A DNA stretch of 32,829 nt, from positions 1 to 32,829 of the forward strand of contig CAMAVD010000027.1 of the NCBI GenBank assembly GCA_945861575.1, in the 5' to 3' direction. Below the pieces are notes generated by a model. It was not told the origin of the DNA. It saw only the letters and a list, made by a program, of their open reading frames with translations, and did no database searches. This DNA comes from Akkermansia muciniphila (GTDB lineage Bacteria > Verrucomicrobiota > Verrucomicrobiia > Limisphaerales > UBA11320). Shown one piece after another: positions 1-8,918 of the stretch. The first letter of the stretch is position 1, and each line of letters starts with the position of its first letter. The position numbers were made by a program, and so were the translations under genes.

Positions 1-100
1 CAGCGTCCAACGTCCAACGTCCAACGTCCAACGTCCAACGTCCAACGTCCAACGTCCAACGTCCAACGTCCAACGTCCAACGTTCAGCGTCCAACGTTCC
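1..100. repeat. Heptanucleotide tandem repeat (unit CGTCCAA)
   Basis: About 14 head-to-tail copies of a 7-bp unit CGTCCAA fill the window start. The array is perfect up to about position 80, then has C-to-T variants (CGTTCAG, CGTTCC) near its right end at about 100. It continues off the left edge, so its full length is unknown. It lies downstream of recA and no reading frame across it looks like a gene. It is a simple-sequence satellite; any function is unknown. Confidence 0.95.
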
Positions 101-122
101 TAGAGACTCCGTTGCGATCCTT

Positions 123-137
123 CCCACCGGGGGTGGG
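123..137 (-). terminator. Short GC hairpin just downstream of recA
   Basis: CCCACC and GGTGGG flank a 3-base loop, 10 bases beyond the recA stop on the minus strand. The stem is GC-rich but no T-run follows it in the recA direction. It is therefore a weak candidate for a transcription end and may be only a chance hairpin. Confidence 0.25.
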
Positions 138-146
138 GGAAAGCGA

Positions 147-1277
147 TCAGGGCTGAAGGGCGGGGGCAGGGGTGCTGGCTGCGGCGGCCAAGGCTCGCTT
201 TGCGAGAATCGCATCGAGGATCTTCTTAGCGAGCTCAGGCTTTTCGATCAGCGCCTGACGGGCGGCATCCTTACCCTGACCAATGAGGTCGCCCTGGAAC
301 TGGAGCCAAGCACCCTTCTTGTCCACCACGCCATTGGCGATACCCACATCAATAATACTGCCTTCCTTATTGATGCCATGATTGTAAAGGATCTCGAACT
401 CAGCCTCAACGAACGGGGGAGCGATCTTGTTTTTCACCACCTTGACCTTCACCTGATTCCCGATCGCTGCGCCCGTAGCGTCCTTGATAGCGTCCTTGCG
501 ACGGATATCCAGACGCACGCTCGCGTAGAACTTCAAGGCTTTGCCGCCCGGTGTCGTCTCGGGACTTCCGAACATCACCCCCACCTTCTCACGAAGCTGG
601 TTGGTGAAAACGCAAAGCGTCTTCGCCTTGCTCAGGATGGCCGTCAGCTTGCGCAGGGCTTGACTCATCAAGCGAGCCTGCATGCCCATGGTCGCCATGC
701 CCATCTCTCCCTCAAGCTCAGCCTTGGGCACGAGCGCGGCCACGGAGTCCACCACGATCACATCCAGCGCGCCCGAACGTGCCAAGGTCTCACAAATACT
801 GAGCGCTTCTTCACCGCTGTCAGGCTGAGAGATCAGCAACTCTTCCACATTCACACCCAGACGACGCGCGTAGACAGGGTCCAGGGCATGCTCGGCGTCA
901 ATGAATGCAGCGACGCCGCCTGCCTTTTGGGCGTTGGCGATGACGTGCAACATCAGCGTGGTCTTTCCGGAGGATTCAGGTCCGTAGATCTCCACGATGC
1001 GACCCCTGGGAAGACCGCCCGCCCCGAGTGCAAGATCCACCGACAAAGCACCGGTCGGAATGACATCAATTTTCAACTGCAGCCCTGCGTCGCCAAGACG
1101 CATGATGGCACCTTCGCCATACGCCTTAGTGATGCTGGAGATAGCGGCATCCAGGTCGCGCTGACGCGCGACGGTAAGCCCTTTGGGGGCGCTCTCAGAT
1201 TTCTCGGCCTTCTCGCTCTTTTCGAGCTTCTCAACCTTGGGTTCAGGGGCGGTCTTTTCGGCAGCTTTTGGAGGCAT
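147..1277 (-). CDS. recA: Recombinase RecA
   Basis: RecA is the DNA-dependent ATPase that polymerises on single-stranded DNA, drives strand exchange and activates LexA self-cleavage in the cytoplasm. The 376-residue protein carries a Walker A motif GPESSGKT at residues 99-106, a Walker B region (DVIVVDS, about residue 180), the conserved [20 protein letters not shown] stretch with the L2 region, and the usual RLDIRR and KVVKNK motifs. An N-terminal extension of about 33 residues rich in Lys, Glu and Ala precedes the core (core RecA proteins are about 350 residues). The ATG start gives this extension; an internal start is possible but none is better placed. I saw no obvious LexA operator upstream. 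Identity is essentially certain. Confidence 0.98.
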   Translation of the reverse strand: MPPKAAEKTAPEPKVEKLEKSEKAEKSESAPKGLTVARQRDLDAAISSITKAYGEGAIMRLGDAGLQLKIDVIPTGALSVDLALGAGGLPRGRIVEIYGPESSGKTTLMLHVIANAQKAGGVAAFIDAEHALDPVYARRLGVNVEELLISQPDSGEEALSICETLARSGALDVIVVDSVAALVPKAELEGEMGMATMGMQARLMSQALRKLTAILSKAKTLCVFTNQLREKVGVMFGSPETTPGGKALKFYASVRLDIRRKDAIKDATGAAIGNQVKVKVVKNKIAPPFVEAEFEILYNHGINKEGSIIDVGIANGVVDKKGAWLQFQGDLIGQGKDAARQALIEKPELAKKILDAILAKRALAAAASTPAPALQP

Positions 1278-1566
1278 ACAATAAAGTCAGTTTGATGTTG
1301 TTCTGATGGCAATCGTTCTCGGTCGTGGCCCTGCCGTCAATCCTGTGGCGAGCACATCGAACGATTTTCCTCACGGCCCATAGAACGAGGGCGCGTCGAG
1401 CGAAAAAGCGTCGAATGTCACCGTCCGACTGATGGGAAACGACCCTCCTTCAGGGCCCGTCCGCACCGTCGCCAACGAGGCCACGACTGTGGACGGAATG
1501 GAGTTAGAGCATTGAGATGCGCCCGTCAATCTGAGACTTCAATGGCATTCCAAGTCCGGAGGCCCG
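1278..1566. other. Intergenic region upstream of recA
   Basis: This stretch of 289 bases (483 if the small ORF at 1567-1764 is not real) lies between the recA start and the PqaA-type operon, both on the minus strand. It must hold the recA promoter. I see no convincing -35/-10 pair and no clear E. coli-type (CTGT-N8-ACAG) or Bacillus-type LexA box. No tRNA or other RNA gene is recognisable. Confidence 0.5.
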
Positions 1567-1764
1567 CTAGCCAACAGTCACTCGAAATCTCGGACGAGCA
1601 ACCGGCCGCTGAGCGGAAACGGGGCGGAACCACTGTTGGTTAGCCACCATGCTTTTCTGGCGATAATCGATCCGAAATACACCACCGGCAGGCCCTTGCG
1701 AGCCCGAACCTGCGACGGGCAAGGGCTCGTCCGCTTTCTTTGCTGCCGACGACTGATCCTTCAC
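1567..1764 (-). CDS. Small hypothetical protein, coupled to the PqaA-type gene
   Basis: A 65-residue frame begins with GTG at 1764 and overlaps the stop of the preceding PqaA-type gene by 4 bases (GTGA). This arrangement is typical of translational coupling. The product is basic at its C-terminus (RPVARPRFRV), has a Gly/Ser/Pro-rich middle and no membrane segment or signal peptide, and belongs to no family I recognise. The overlap favours a real gene; the low-complexity composition and the lack of a known family argue against. It may instead be a spurious open frame in the 3' region of the neighbour. Confidence 0.35.
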   Translation of the reverse strand: MKDQSSAAKKADEPLPVAGSGSQGPAGGVFRIDYRQKSMVANQQWFRPVSAQRPVARPRFRVTVG

Positions 1765-3236
1765 GGGTGCTTGGGCTGGACGAACTTGTGAAGCGTTGTA
1801 TTTGGATTCACCGTCACTTCGGTTGTAAACTTGAATGGGTAGGGGCCGGAGCTAGGGAAGGTGAGCTCGACCATGTAAGCGGTCCAGCCTTCCGGCGGCT
1901 TGGCGGCCTTACCTAAGTAGATTCCGCCTCCCTGGTCCTCGAGGGGGCTGCTCTCCCAGATTCGCCCCACGGTTTCCACCCGAAAGTCCCGCGCCTTGGG
2001 GTTGGTTGCCTGCCAGAGTTTCACTGCGCTGGGTTTATCCACCGTCTTCACGCGGAGGGTTCCATCCTCCTCCCGCGTCCAGGTGAACCGAGGGAGTGGC
2101 GTGCGCTTCAGGATGGCGTCGTAATAGGCCGTGACGGATTCCCAAGCATCCGAGCCTCCCATCGAATGATCGGCGTTAGGCACATAGCGCAAGTGCTTGG
2201 TCCCGGGAAGTTCCTTGAAGTAATACTGCGAGGAGTCTGGAAGGAAAAACTGATCGCCACAGGCATTGACGATAAACTTCGGCATGGTGAGCCGGTCACG
2301 ATATTCGTAAGGCTCCTCGATCTTCATCAGGTTGGCATACTCCTTCGTTCCGGTCCAATCCATGATGCCCATTTGGGTGTAGTCTCCCACCGCAGGTGCC
2401 CAGAAGCCATAGGCTTCCCAGTGATGAATGAAGCTCGGAACAATATTGAGCATGTCGATCACGATAGGAACAATGGCAACGACCCGTTTGTCGACAATGG
2501 CGGTCGTCCAGGTAGTCCACCCCCGCTTGGATCCCCCGGAGACCACAAACTGATCGACTTTGACCGATCCGCCCGCCTCGCTCGCGGCGAAGGCAGTGAC
2601 AGCGTCCATCGCCCGCACAGCGCTTTTGGTCATCGGAAGCCGCGCCGGCCAACGCTCCTCGCCCGTGCGCAGATACTTGTCCCAGGTGTAGGCGATGAGC
2701 GAGTCCTCGCTCCGACCCTTGATTTCACCACTGAAAACCAGCGGTTGGCTGGGCACTCCCTTCAACTCTGCCACCACAGCATGCGTTTGAAGAGCGGTGA
2801 TCAGCATGCGATCGTCCGGCTTCTTGGGAGCCCCGCTCTTGTTGCCCCCTCCCCCAATAAAAAGGAAACCCGTGCTTGTCTTGAGATCATCGGGCCGCAC
2901 CACCGTCATCCAATGCTGCCAGACGGGACGATCAACTTCATTCGTGGTCAACCAAGCCTGTGAAGTCAATTGCAGCACCGAGGCCGTGTAGTTGCTCCCC
3001 TTGGCCGTGCTGATGACTTTCCAGGCAAAGTTCGTGTCCGGCGCGGCCACGTAAAGATCCAGCGCCGTTGGAGGCAGGGTCGCTGACCGCCGGGCGTTGG
3101 GAGGAATCGCTGCCGCAGAGGAGGCTGGAGTCCAGGTCTCCAATACACACACCGCAGCCGTGGCGGCCAAAAGCAGAGACAGCTGCGGACGAGAACGAAG
3201 AACCGATTTGGATGTCAGCGTGGAGACCATGGTCAA
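1761..3236 (-). CDS. PhoPQ-activated pathogenicity-related (PqaA-type) alpha/beta hydrolase, exported
   Basis: This 491-residue protein matches the PqaA family (PhoPQ_related), alpha/beta-hydrolase-fold proteins first described as PhoPQ-regulated in Salmonella and frequent in Verrucomicrobiota. The N-terminus has a basic start and a hydrophobic stretch (about residues 18-42, ending in Ala-rich sequence), consistent with export. A nucleophile elbow GGSKRG puts the Ser at residue 236; Asp328 in NACGDQFFLPDS and His357 in NADHSMGG complete a plausible triad. Two ATG codons lie 6 bases apart at the start (3236 and 3230). The substrate is unknown; the family name does not imply virulence here. The C-terminal third is beta-rich, as in relatives. 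Confidence 0.9.
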   Translation of the reverse strand: MTMVSTLTSKSVLRSRPQLSLLLAATAAVCVLETWTPASSAAAIPPNARRSATLPPTALDLYVAAPDTNFAWKVISTAKGSNYTASVLQLTSQAWLTTNEVDRPVWQHWMTVVRPDDLKTSTGFLFIGGGGNKSGAPKKPDDRMLITALQTHAVVAELKGVPSQPLVFSGEIKGRSEDSLIAYTWDKYLRTGEERWPARLPMTKSAVRAMDAVTAFAASEAGGSVKVDQFVVSGGSKRGWTTWTTAIVDKRVVAIVPIVIDMLNIVPSFIHHWEAYGFWAPAVGDYTQMGIMDWTGTKEYANLMKIEEPYEYRDRLTMPKFIVNACGDQFFLPDSSQYYFKELPGTKHLRYVPNADHSMGGSDAWESVTAYYDAILKRTPLPRFTWTREEDGTLRVKTVDKPSAVKLWQATNPKARDFRVETVGRIWESSPLEDQGGGIYLGKAAKPPEGWTAYMVELTFPSSGPYPFKFTTEVTVNPNTTLHKFVQPKHP

Positions 3237-3324
3237 TGGCTAGTCGACCCACGGTCGTTTCCACAAGACATTTTTGCAGGAAAGCGCTTCCAGGCGAGAC
3301 CGGGCCGGAGTCTAAGGGGCGCTC

Positions 3325-4503
3325 TTACTTCAGCCCTTTAACGAAGCGATTCATGCGCTCCATGGCCGTTTCGATCTGCGGAAGCGAGGTCGCGAAGCAG
3401 CACCGCAGAAAACCTTCCCCGCTCGCACCAAAGGCGCTCCCCGGAACACAGGCCACTTTCTCCTGCTCCAGAAAACGGACGGCAAACTCCTTGGAGGTAA
3501 GACCCGTCGATCGAATGCTGGGAAAGGCATAGAACGAACCGCGGGGCAGATGACACGGCAAGCCAATGTCGTTGAGCGATTTGACAATATAGTTGCGTCG
3601 AAGCCGATACTGGTCGCGCATCGACCCCGTATCCACCTCCCCATGCTGGATCGCCTCAAGGGCGGCTTCCTGGCTGATGATGCTCGCACACAGCATGGAA
3701 TACTGGTGGATACGCATCATCGCATCGATCAAAGGCGTCGGGCCACAGGCATATCCGATCCGAAACCCGGTCATGGCATAGGCCTTGGAGAAGCCGTGCA
3801 GGAAAATGGTCCGCTCCAACATGCCTGGCAGCGAGGCGATGCTGACATGCTCCCCTTCGAAAGTGAGCTCGGAATAGATCTCATCGGTCAGGACCAACAG
3901 ATTGTGGCGCTTCACCAGATCTGCAATCTTCAGCAACTCCTCCCGGGTCATGGTGCCTCCCGTGGGGTTGGTCGGAAAGTTCAGCAGCAGCGCCTTGCTT
4001 TTGGGAGTGATCACTTTGGCGATCGCCTCCGCGGTCACCGCAAACCCATTGGAGGCATCGCAGGCAACGGCCACAGGCTTGCCGTAGGCCAATGAGATGG
4101 TGGGCGCATAGCTGACATAGCAGGGCTCATGGTAAATGATTTCATCACCCGGATTGGTGATGGCGCGAATCGCGATGTCCATCGCCTCGCTCACACCCAC
4201 GGCAATGATGATCTGGGTGCGCGGGTCGTACTTCACTTGAAAGTGCTTCTCTAAACTAACCGCAATCGCCTCGCGCAGCTTGGGCAGACCAAGATTGGAG
4301 GTGTAGCTCGTCCGCCCTCGCTCCAAGGCGTAAATGGCCGCCTCACGAATATGCCAGGGAGTCACGAAGTCAGGCTCTCCCACACCGAGAGAGATCACAT
4401 CCTTCATCCCTTGAACGATGTCGAAAAAGTCGCGAATCCCCGAGCGGGGGATCGCACGCACATTGTCCGCAATGTAGTTCAGAGGCTCAAAAACAGTCGC
4501 CAT
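3325..4503 (-). CDS. Pyridoxal-phosphate aminotransferase, class I/II
   Basis: A 392-residue fold-type I aminotransferase of the AspC/PatA-like group, which moves amino groups between amino acids and 2-oxo acids using PLP. Visible signatures: VGEPDF near residue 41, the cofactor-contacting NFPTNPTGG near residue 175, Asp207 and Tyr210 in TDEIYSEL, the Schiff-base Lys240 in HGFSKAYAMTGFRIGY, and a C-terminal Arg in EGFLRCCFA that binds the substrate carboxylate. Length is normal. The ATG start at 4503 has no clear Shine-Dalgarno sequence. It is divergent from the ceramidase-domain gene, about 100 bases away. Exact substrate (aspartate, aromatic or other) cannot be read from sequence alone. Confidence 0.93.
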   Translation of the reverse strand: MATVFEPLNYIADNVRAIPRSGIRDFFDIVQGMKDVISLGVGEPDFVTPWHIREAAIYALERGRTSYTSNLGLPKLREAIAVSLEKHFQVKYDPRTQIIIAVGVSEAMDIAIRAITNPGDEIIYHEPCYVSYAPTISLAYGKPVAVACDASNGFAVTAEAIAKVITPKSKALLLNFPTNPTGGTMTREELLKIADLVKRHNLLVLTDEIYSELTFEGEHVSIASLPGMLERTIFLHGFSKAYAMTGFRIGYACGPTPLIDAMMRIHQYSMLCASIISQEAALEAIQHGEVDTGSMRDQYRLRRNYIVKSLNDIGLPCHLPRGSFYAFPSIRSTGLTSKEFAVRFLEQEKVACVPGSAFGASGEGFLRCCFATSLPQIETAMERMNRFVKGLK

Positions 4504-4603
4504 CCGATCATGCTAGGAGAGAAGCCCTCCCCTCGACAAGCCTGCAAAGAAGACGCTAGCGGGACACGTTGCGTCGCGGGCCTCTCTCCTGCAAGCTAGG
4601 TTG

Positions 4604-5983
4604 ATGCCCGAGATACTTGCTGCCCGCGTTGGCATGCCCCTGATCACATTGCTGCTTTCCTGTGGCTTCTTCGTAGGAAGCCCGGCGATGGCTGCGGAAG
4701 CGGGAACAGGCTGGAGGGCCGGGGTCGCGCGCGCCCGAATCACCCCCTTGGAGCCAATGTGGCTGAGCGGCTATGGATCCAGGGAGCATCCCTCAGAAGG
4801 CACGCGTCTGGAACTCTGGGCAAAAGCGCTGGCCTTAGCGGATCAGGCGGGAACCCAGGCGCTGATCCTCACCTTCGACCTTGTGGGACTCGACCGCGAT
4901 ACGGCCGAGCGGATCCGCCATGCCATCGAAAAGTCCACCGGTATCCCGCCCTCGCGAATCGCCCTCTGCAGCTCCCATACGCACACCGGACCTGTGGTCG
5001 GTCGCAACCTAAGCACGATGTATTTCTTCGGCACGAATGAGCAGTCCAAGGTGGATCGCTACACCGCTCAGCTCACCTCCGAAGCCGTTCGGATCGGTAC
5101 TGAGGCCGTCGCCGCGCTGGGTCCAGCCCGGCTCTCCTGGTCGGTGGGCCGCGAGACCGTCGGTGTGAACCGCCGCAACAATCCAGAGCCCCTCGTGACG
5201 GCTCATCGCGCCGGGGGCAGCTTGCGAGGACCCGTCGACTATGACGTTCCCGTGCTGCGCGTGGCGGCCAACGACGGCAAGATCATTGCGTTGCTCTTTG
5301 GCTATGCTTGCCATGCCACCGTTCTTTCAGACTACCAATGGTCGGGGGACTATCCCGGTTTTGCGCAACAGACGCTGGAGCAACGCCACCCTGGGGCACA
5401 GGCTCTTTTCATTGCCGGCTGCGGCGCCGACGTCAATCCTCTGCCACGGCGCACCCCCGAGCTAGCGCAGAACTATGGACAACGCATCGCGGACGCCGTC
5501 GACCGCGTGCTGGAAGGCGTGCTCACCCCCATCGCCCCCACTCTTAAAATTCGATACAGCGAAGTGGCCATCCCCTTCGACACACTCCCAACGCGTCCCG
5601 CCTTGGAAAAGGCCGCCGCCAGTAATGATAAATACGCAGCCTCCCATGCCAAACAAATGCTGCGCCACCTCGACCAACACGGCTCTCTCCCCCAGAGCTA
5701 CCCTTATCCGCTAGCCCTCTGGCGATTGGGACAGGAGCTGGACTGGGTAAGTTTAGGAGGAGAAGTGGTCGTCGATTATTCCTTAAGGCTAAAGCAGGAA
5801 TGGGGCCCCAAGACATGGGTCAGTGCGTACACTCATGATGTGATGGCCTATATTCCCTCGCGGCGGGTTTGGGAAGAAGGAGGGTATGAAGGGGGTGCCT
5901 CGATGATGTACTATGGCCTGCCCACACGCTGGACGGGGGAGGTAGAGAATCGGATTTTCGAGGCCTTGAGAACCCTCCGTTGA
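4604..5983 (+). CDS. Neutral/alkaline ceramidase N-terminal-domain protein, exported
   Basis: The protein of about 459 residues resembles the N-terminal catalytic domain of neutral ceramidases, a group widespread in Planctomycetota and Verrucomicrobiota. Likely zinc ligands are visible: SSHTHTGP, YACHATVL, a Glu in LGGEVVVDY, and the Tyr in VMAYIPSRR, followed by EGGYEGGASMMYY. The segment that in true ceramidases reads GDVSPN with the catalytic Ser reads GADVNP here, so Asn stands where Ser is expected and ceramidase activity is doubtful. Starts at TTG 4601, ATG 4604 or ATG 4634 are possible; the last gives a compact signal peptide ending SPAMA-AE. The separate C-terminal ceramidase domain is missing, as in many bacterial relatives. 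Confidence 0.85.
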   Translation: MPEILAARVGMPLITLLLSCGFFVGSPAMAAEAGTGWRAGVARARITPLEPMWLSGYGSREHPSEGTRLELWAKALALADQAGTQALILTFDLVGLDRDTAERIRHAIEKSTGIPPSRIALCSSHTHTGPVVGRNLSTMYFFGTNEQSKVDRYTAQLTSEAVRIGTEAVAALGPARLSWSVGRETVGVNRRNNPEPLVTAHRAGGSLRGPVDYDVPVLRVAANDGKIIALLFGYACHATVLSDYQWSGDYPGFAQQTLEQRHPGAQALFIAGCGADVNPLPRRTPELAQNYGQRIADAVDRVLEGVLTPIAPTLKIRYSEVAIPFDTLPTRPALEKAAASNDKYAASHAKQMLRHLDQHGSLPQSYPYPLALWRLGQELDWVSLGGEVVVDYSLRLKQEWGPKTWVSAYTHDVMAYIPSRRVWEEGGYEGGASMMYYGLPTRWTGEVENRIFEALRTLR

Positions 5984-6049
5984 GCAGCCGGCTTGCAGCT
6001 GCCTCTTGTCTTCCGACTTGGAAGAGAGGATGCTCTCAGAACTAGCGCG

Positions 6050-8359
6050 ATGAAAGCATCCTCGGGAAAATCTACCGAGCGGCCCTCACCGAAGTGTTGG
6101 GTCGAGGGTGTGGCGCGCATTTTGGAGACAGAACCCCGGGTGGAAGCCGTGACGGTACGCCCTGGGGACGAGTCGATCTCAATAGCGACTCTGGGGAAGA
6201 GCGCCGATCCTGCCTTGAATGAGCGGGTGCGGGAATTGCTCAGCGATATCCGCTCGAGTGGGCCGGGAGAAACCTGCGGTCTCCTGACGGGGAAAGCCTC
6301 GTGCACCTCGGGTGAATGCCCGTCGCAGGAAACCGTGCGTGCCCAAATCCTGGTGACGCAAAATCCCCAAGCCACCACTCTGGCTCGAGTGTCGTGTCCG
6401 ACCGCACCCCGCTTCTGGCAATGGAAGTCCCTGCCGTTCCCCAAACTGGTTCCGAGGGAGGTCGATCTCCACGAAGATGACGAGCATCTGGATGAGTGGA
6501 AGCTTCAGCTGGCAGCAGCGACACTTTGCGGCGTGCTGAGCCTCGCTGCGGCCTTTTCACCCCCCGGCTGGTCCGTTGCCCTTTATAGTGGTGCCTACCT
6601 GGCTGGTGCATGGTTCACCGTGGAGGAAGTCTGGGAATTGCTGCGCCAAAGACGTCTCGACGTCCACTTTCTCATGCTGGCAGTGGCCGCAGGGAGTGCC
6701 GGGATTGGCGAGTGGAAGGAAGGAGCGATCCTGCTCTTTCTCTTCGCACTCGCGGGAGCCCTTGAGCATTACGCCATGGGACGGACTCAGAAGGAAATTC
6801 GCGCCCTGCATCGTGGAGCGCCAAAAACAGCGACACTGATTGAAGCGGGTGGGGTGGAACGCGAGTGCCCCGTTGACCGCCTGAGCACCGGACAACGGCT
6901 GCTCATCAAGCCGGGCACCCTCTTCCCGGTCGACGCGGAGGTGGTTTCAGGACAGACCGCTGCGGATGAGTCGAATTTGACCGGCGAGGCCGTTCCGGTG
7001 GAAAAGCAGCTCGGGGACACGGTGCTGGCAGGCACCCTGAATCTCTGGGGGGCAGTGCAAGCAGTCGTATTGCGACCGGCAGCGGAAAGTTCCCTGGAAA
7101 AAATTATCCGCCTCATCCGTGACGCTCAGCATCAGAAGGCACCCTCCCAGCGGCTCACTGACCGGTTCGGCACACGCTACACCTACGCTGTTTTAGCCCT
7201 TACAACCGGGGTCTTTTTCGTCTGGTGGCTCGGTTTGAACGCTCCCGCATTCGTCTCTACGGAAGCCACAAAAAGCGCGTTCTACCGAGCCATGACCCTG
7301 CTGGTGGTTGCCTCTCCTTGCGCGCTAGTACTGTCCATCCCCTCTGCCATCCTGGCAGCCATCGCCTCCGGCGCGCGACGCGGGGTGCTCTTCCGAGGAG
7401 GGGCGGCCGTGGAAAAGTTGGCCGAGGTTCGATGCGTGGCATTGGACAAGACCGGCACGCTAACCACCGGCGATCTGGCCGTGCAGGGCCTCGAGAGCTT
7501 CCCTCCCGAACGGAGTGCGGAGTTGCTGCAGCTGGCGGTGTCTATGGAACGCCTCTCCACCCACCCGCTTGCCCGTGCCATCACTCGCCATGGCAAACAG
7601 AACAACATCGCTCCGATCGAGATTGAACGGTTTGAGTCCGTGACAGGAACAGGCCTGCGAGGGCGCTACCGTGGCGAGGAAGTTCGGCTGGGGCGGCGTG
7701 AATGGGTCTGTGAGACGGCGATGGCATCGACGTCGCTTCCGGGCCAGGTCGACGAGGCCGGGGTCTCCGAAGTCTGGATCTCCTGGGGCAAAGCGTTGGG
7801 ACGTTTGGTGCTCAAGGATGACGTGCGCCCCGAGGCTCAAGCCACATTGAAGGCCTTGCGCGCGGCCGGACTCAAGACCGTGGTGCTAACCGGAGATCGC
7901 GAAGCCGCAGCTCGCCTGCTCAAAGATCGTCTCGGACTTGAGGACGTCCGAGCTCATCTTAGCCCGGAGCAAAAAGTCGCTGCGATTCGCGAAATCACCG
8001 CAAGCGGCTTGCCTGTGGCCATGGTCGGCGATGGCGTCAATGACGCCCCCAGCCTCGCGGCCGCCCACGTCGGTATTGCCATGGGTGCCCGCGGCTCCGA
8101 CGCTGCCCTGGAGCAGGCCGACCTGGTGCTCATGCATGACCGGCTGGAGAATGTTCTCTTCGCATATCATCTCAGCCAAAGGGCGAGGACAATCATCCGC
8201 CAAAATCTGGTCATCTCCCTTGGGACGGTCGGGGTCCTGACCCTCGCAGCACTCTTCGGCATGATCCCTCTTACCCTCGGGGTGATCGGCCATGAGGGCA
8301 GCACCGTGATCGTAGTGTTCAACAGCCTCCGCCTCCTGCTCTCGACACGCGCCCGCTAG
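6050..8359 (+). CDS. Heavy-metal P1B-type ATPase, P1B-4-like (Co/Fe/Zn efflux)
   Basis: An integral membrane pump of about 769 residues that uses ATP to move transition-metal ions across the inner membrane. Motifs in order: actuator NLTGEAVPVEK, SPC at residues 422-424 in the membrane, phosphorylation site DKTGTLT (Asp466), STHPLARAI, TGDRE, hinge GDGVNDAP, and GHEGSTVIVV in the last helices (His748). SPC together with HEG(G/S)T is the signature of the P1B-4 subgroup (CoaT/CtpD type) and differs from CPC (Cu) and CPC with Lys/Asp (Zn/Cd). A soluble N-terminal part of about 140 residues looks like a degenerate HMA domain with scattered Cys. ATG 6050 is preferred; an in-frame TTG at 5993 lies too close to the upstream stop. 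The actual metal is inferred. Confidence 0.93.
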   Translation: MKASSGKSTERPSPKCWVEGVARILETEPRVEAVTVRPGDESISIATLGKSADPALNERVRELLSDIRSSGPGETCGLLTGKASCTSGECPSQETVRAQILVTQNPQATTLARVSCPTAPRFWQWKSLPFPKLVPREVDLHEDDEHLDEWKLQLAAATLCGVLSLAAAFSPPGWSVALYSGAYLAGAWFTVEEVWELLRQRRLDVHFLMLAVAAGSAGIGEWKEGAILLFLFALAGALEHYAMGRTQKEIRALHRGAPKTATLIEAGGVERECPVDRLSTGQRLLIKPGTLFPVDAEVVSGQTAADESNLTGEAVPVEKQLGDTVLAGTLNLWGAVQAVVLRPAAESSLEKIIRLIRDAQHQKAPSQRLTDRFGTRYTYAVLALTTGVFFVWWLGLNAPAFVSTEATKSAFYRAMTLLVVASPCALVLSIPSAILAAIASGARRGVLFRGGAAVEKLAEVRCVALDKTGTLTTGDLAVQGLESFPPERSAELLQLAVSMERLSTHPLARAITRHGKQNNIAPIEIERFESVTGTGLRGRYRGEEVRLGRREWVCETAMASTSLPGQVDEAGVSEVWISWGKALGRLVLKDDVRPEAQATLKALRAAGLKTVVLTGDREAAARLLKDRLGLEDVRAHLSPEQKVAAIREITASGLPVAMVGDGVNDAPSLAAAHVGIAMGARGSDAALEQADLVLMHDRLENVLFAYHLSQRARTIIRQNLVISLGTVGVLTLAALFGMIPLTLGVIGHEGSTVIVVFNSLRLLLSTRAR

Positions 8360-8395
8360 GCAGGGCCATCGGACCTCGAAGGCCTTTGGAGTTAG

Positions 8396-8650
8396 ACTGT
8401 CGTTCTGCAAGGTGCCCGCAGGGCTGTCGACTCGTCCCGCGCCCGTTTTGCAAAGGTCCAGCCATCCGACGCGGCAACGAACAGCTTGCTCGCCGAAGCC
8501 ATTCCAAAACAAAGGACTTTTCTGGATACCCCTCCTTGCCAGCCCTCTCCGATTATCCAGGTGGTAAAGCTGGGAGACACCGCTCTCAGAGCCAGCACCC
8601 TCCCATTAGAAGCTGGGCCCATCGAGATCCTTGCTTCAGAGAAACGCTAA
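8396..8650 (+). other. Unassigned open frame in the 370-base gap after the P-type ATPase
   Basis: Between the ATPase stop (8359) and the PhnD-like fragment (8730) one plus-strand frame is open for 85 codons. It has no ATG; a TTG at 8486 is the only usual start. Its last part (IIQVVKLGDTALRASTLPLE and following) has coding-like composition, but I recognise no family. The opposite strand is also open here (8392-8622), so the evidence is weak. It may be another decayed piece of a gene that once lay upstream of the kinase. Confidence 0.2.
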
Positions 8651-8729
8651 AGCCGCAGACCAATCTTCCGATTGATCCGCATAAGAGAGTGCCAAAGCTG
8701 GATCTGTGGCGAGTGAGTAAACAAAGCGC

Positions 8730-8918
8730 ATGGAAGTCTCCAAAACCTACGAGGATGGCATCCAATCCGTTGTCACGGGCGCACTAGATTTCTCTCAGGT
8801 CGGTCCCGTTTCCTATGTGGACATCAAGGTCGTGTCGGTGCAGCGGTCGCGGGGCGGGGACGAAGACTTTTGCTCCACCCGCAAGGCCGTGAAAGAGAAC
8901 CATCGCTTCACCCCCTAA
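8730..8918 (+). pseudogene. Remnant of a PhnD-like solute-binding protein
   Basis: This 62-codon frame contains KTYEDGIQSVVTGALDFSQ followed by VGPVSYV. That pattern is typical of periplasmic PhnD-type (phosphate/phosphonate ABC) binding proteins, in which a D(F/V)...GP.SY motif lines the ligand pocket. The N-terminal lobe and signal peptide are absent, an in-frame stop sits at 8718-8720, and the residues usually found between SYV and the next strand seem deleted, so I read it as a decayed gene. It ends in TAA at 8916-8918, directly abutting the GTG start of the hybrid kinase. PhnD-type proteins often accompany or are fused to sensor kinases, which suggests that a former input partner has been lost. 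Confidence 0.45.

Noticed and set aside
1-100. Repeated GTCCAAC heptamers resembling attC R'' boxes
   Set aside because: The match to RYYYAAC is a by-product of a simple tandem heptamer; there is no stem, no GTTRRRY partner and no cassette.
1-100. CRISPR array
   Set aside because: The repeat unit is 7 bases with no unique spacers, and no cas genes are in the window.
378-1295. Long plus-strand open frame over recA
   Set aside because: It is the antisense shadow of recA; the translation is His/Arg/Leu-rich with no family pattern.
1278-1566. LexA operator upstream of recA
   Set aside because: No convincing CTGT-N8-ACAG or GAAC-N4-GTTC match; the LexA box of this phylum is not known to me well enough to call.
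7886-8512. 208-codon minus-strand frame opposite the end of the P-type ATPase
   Set aside because: Antisense to the conserved C-terminal helices of the ATPase; composition is not protein-like.
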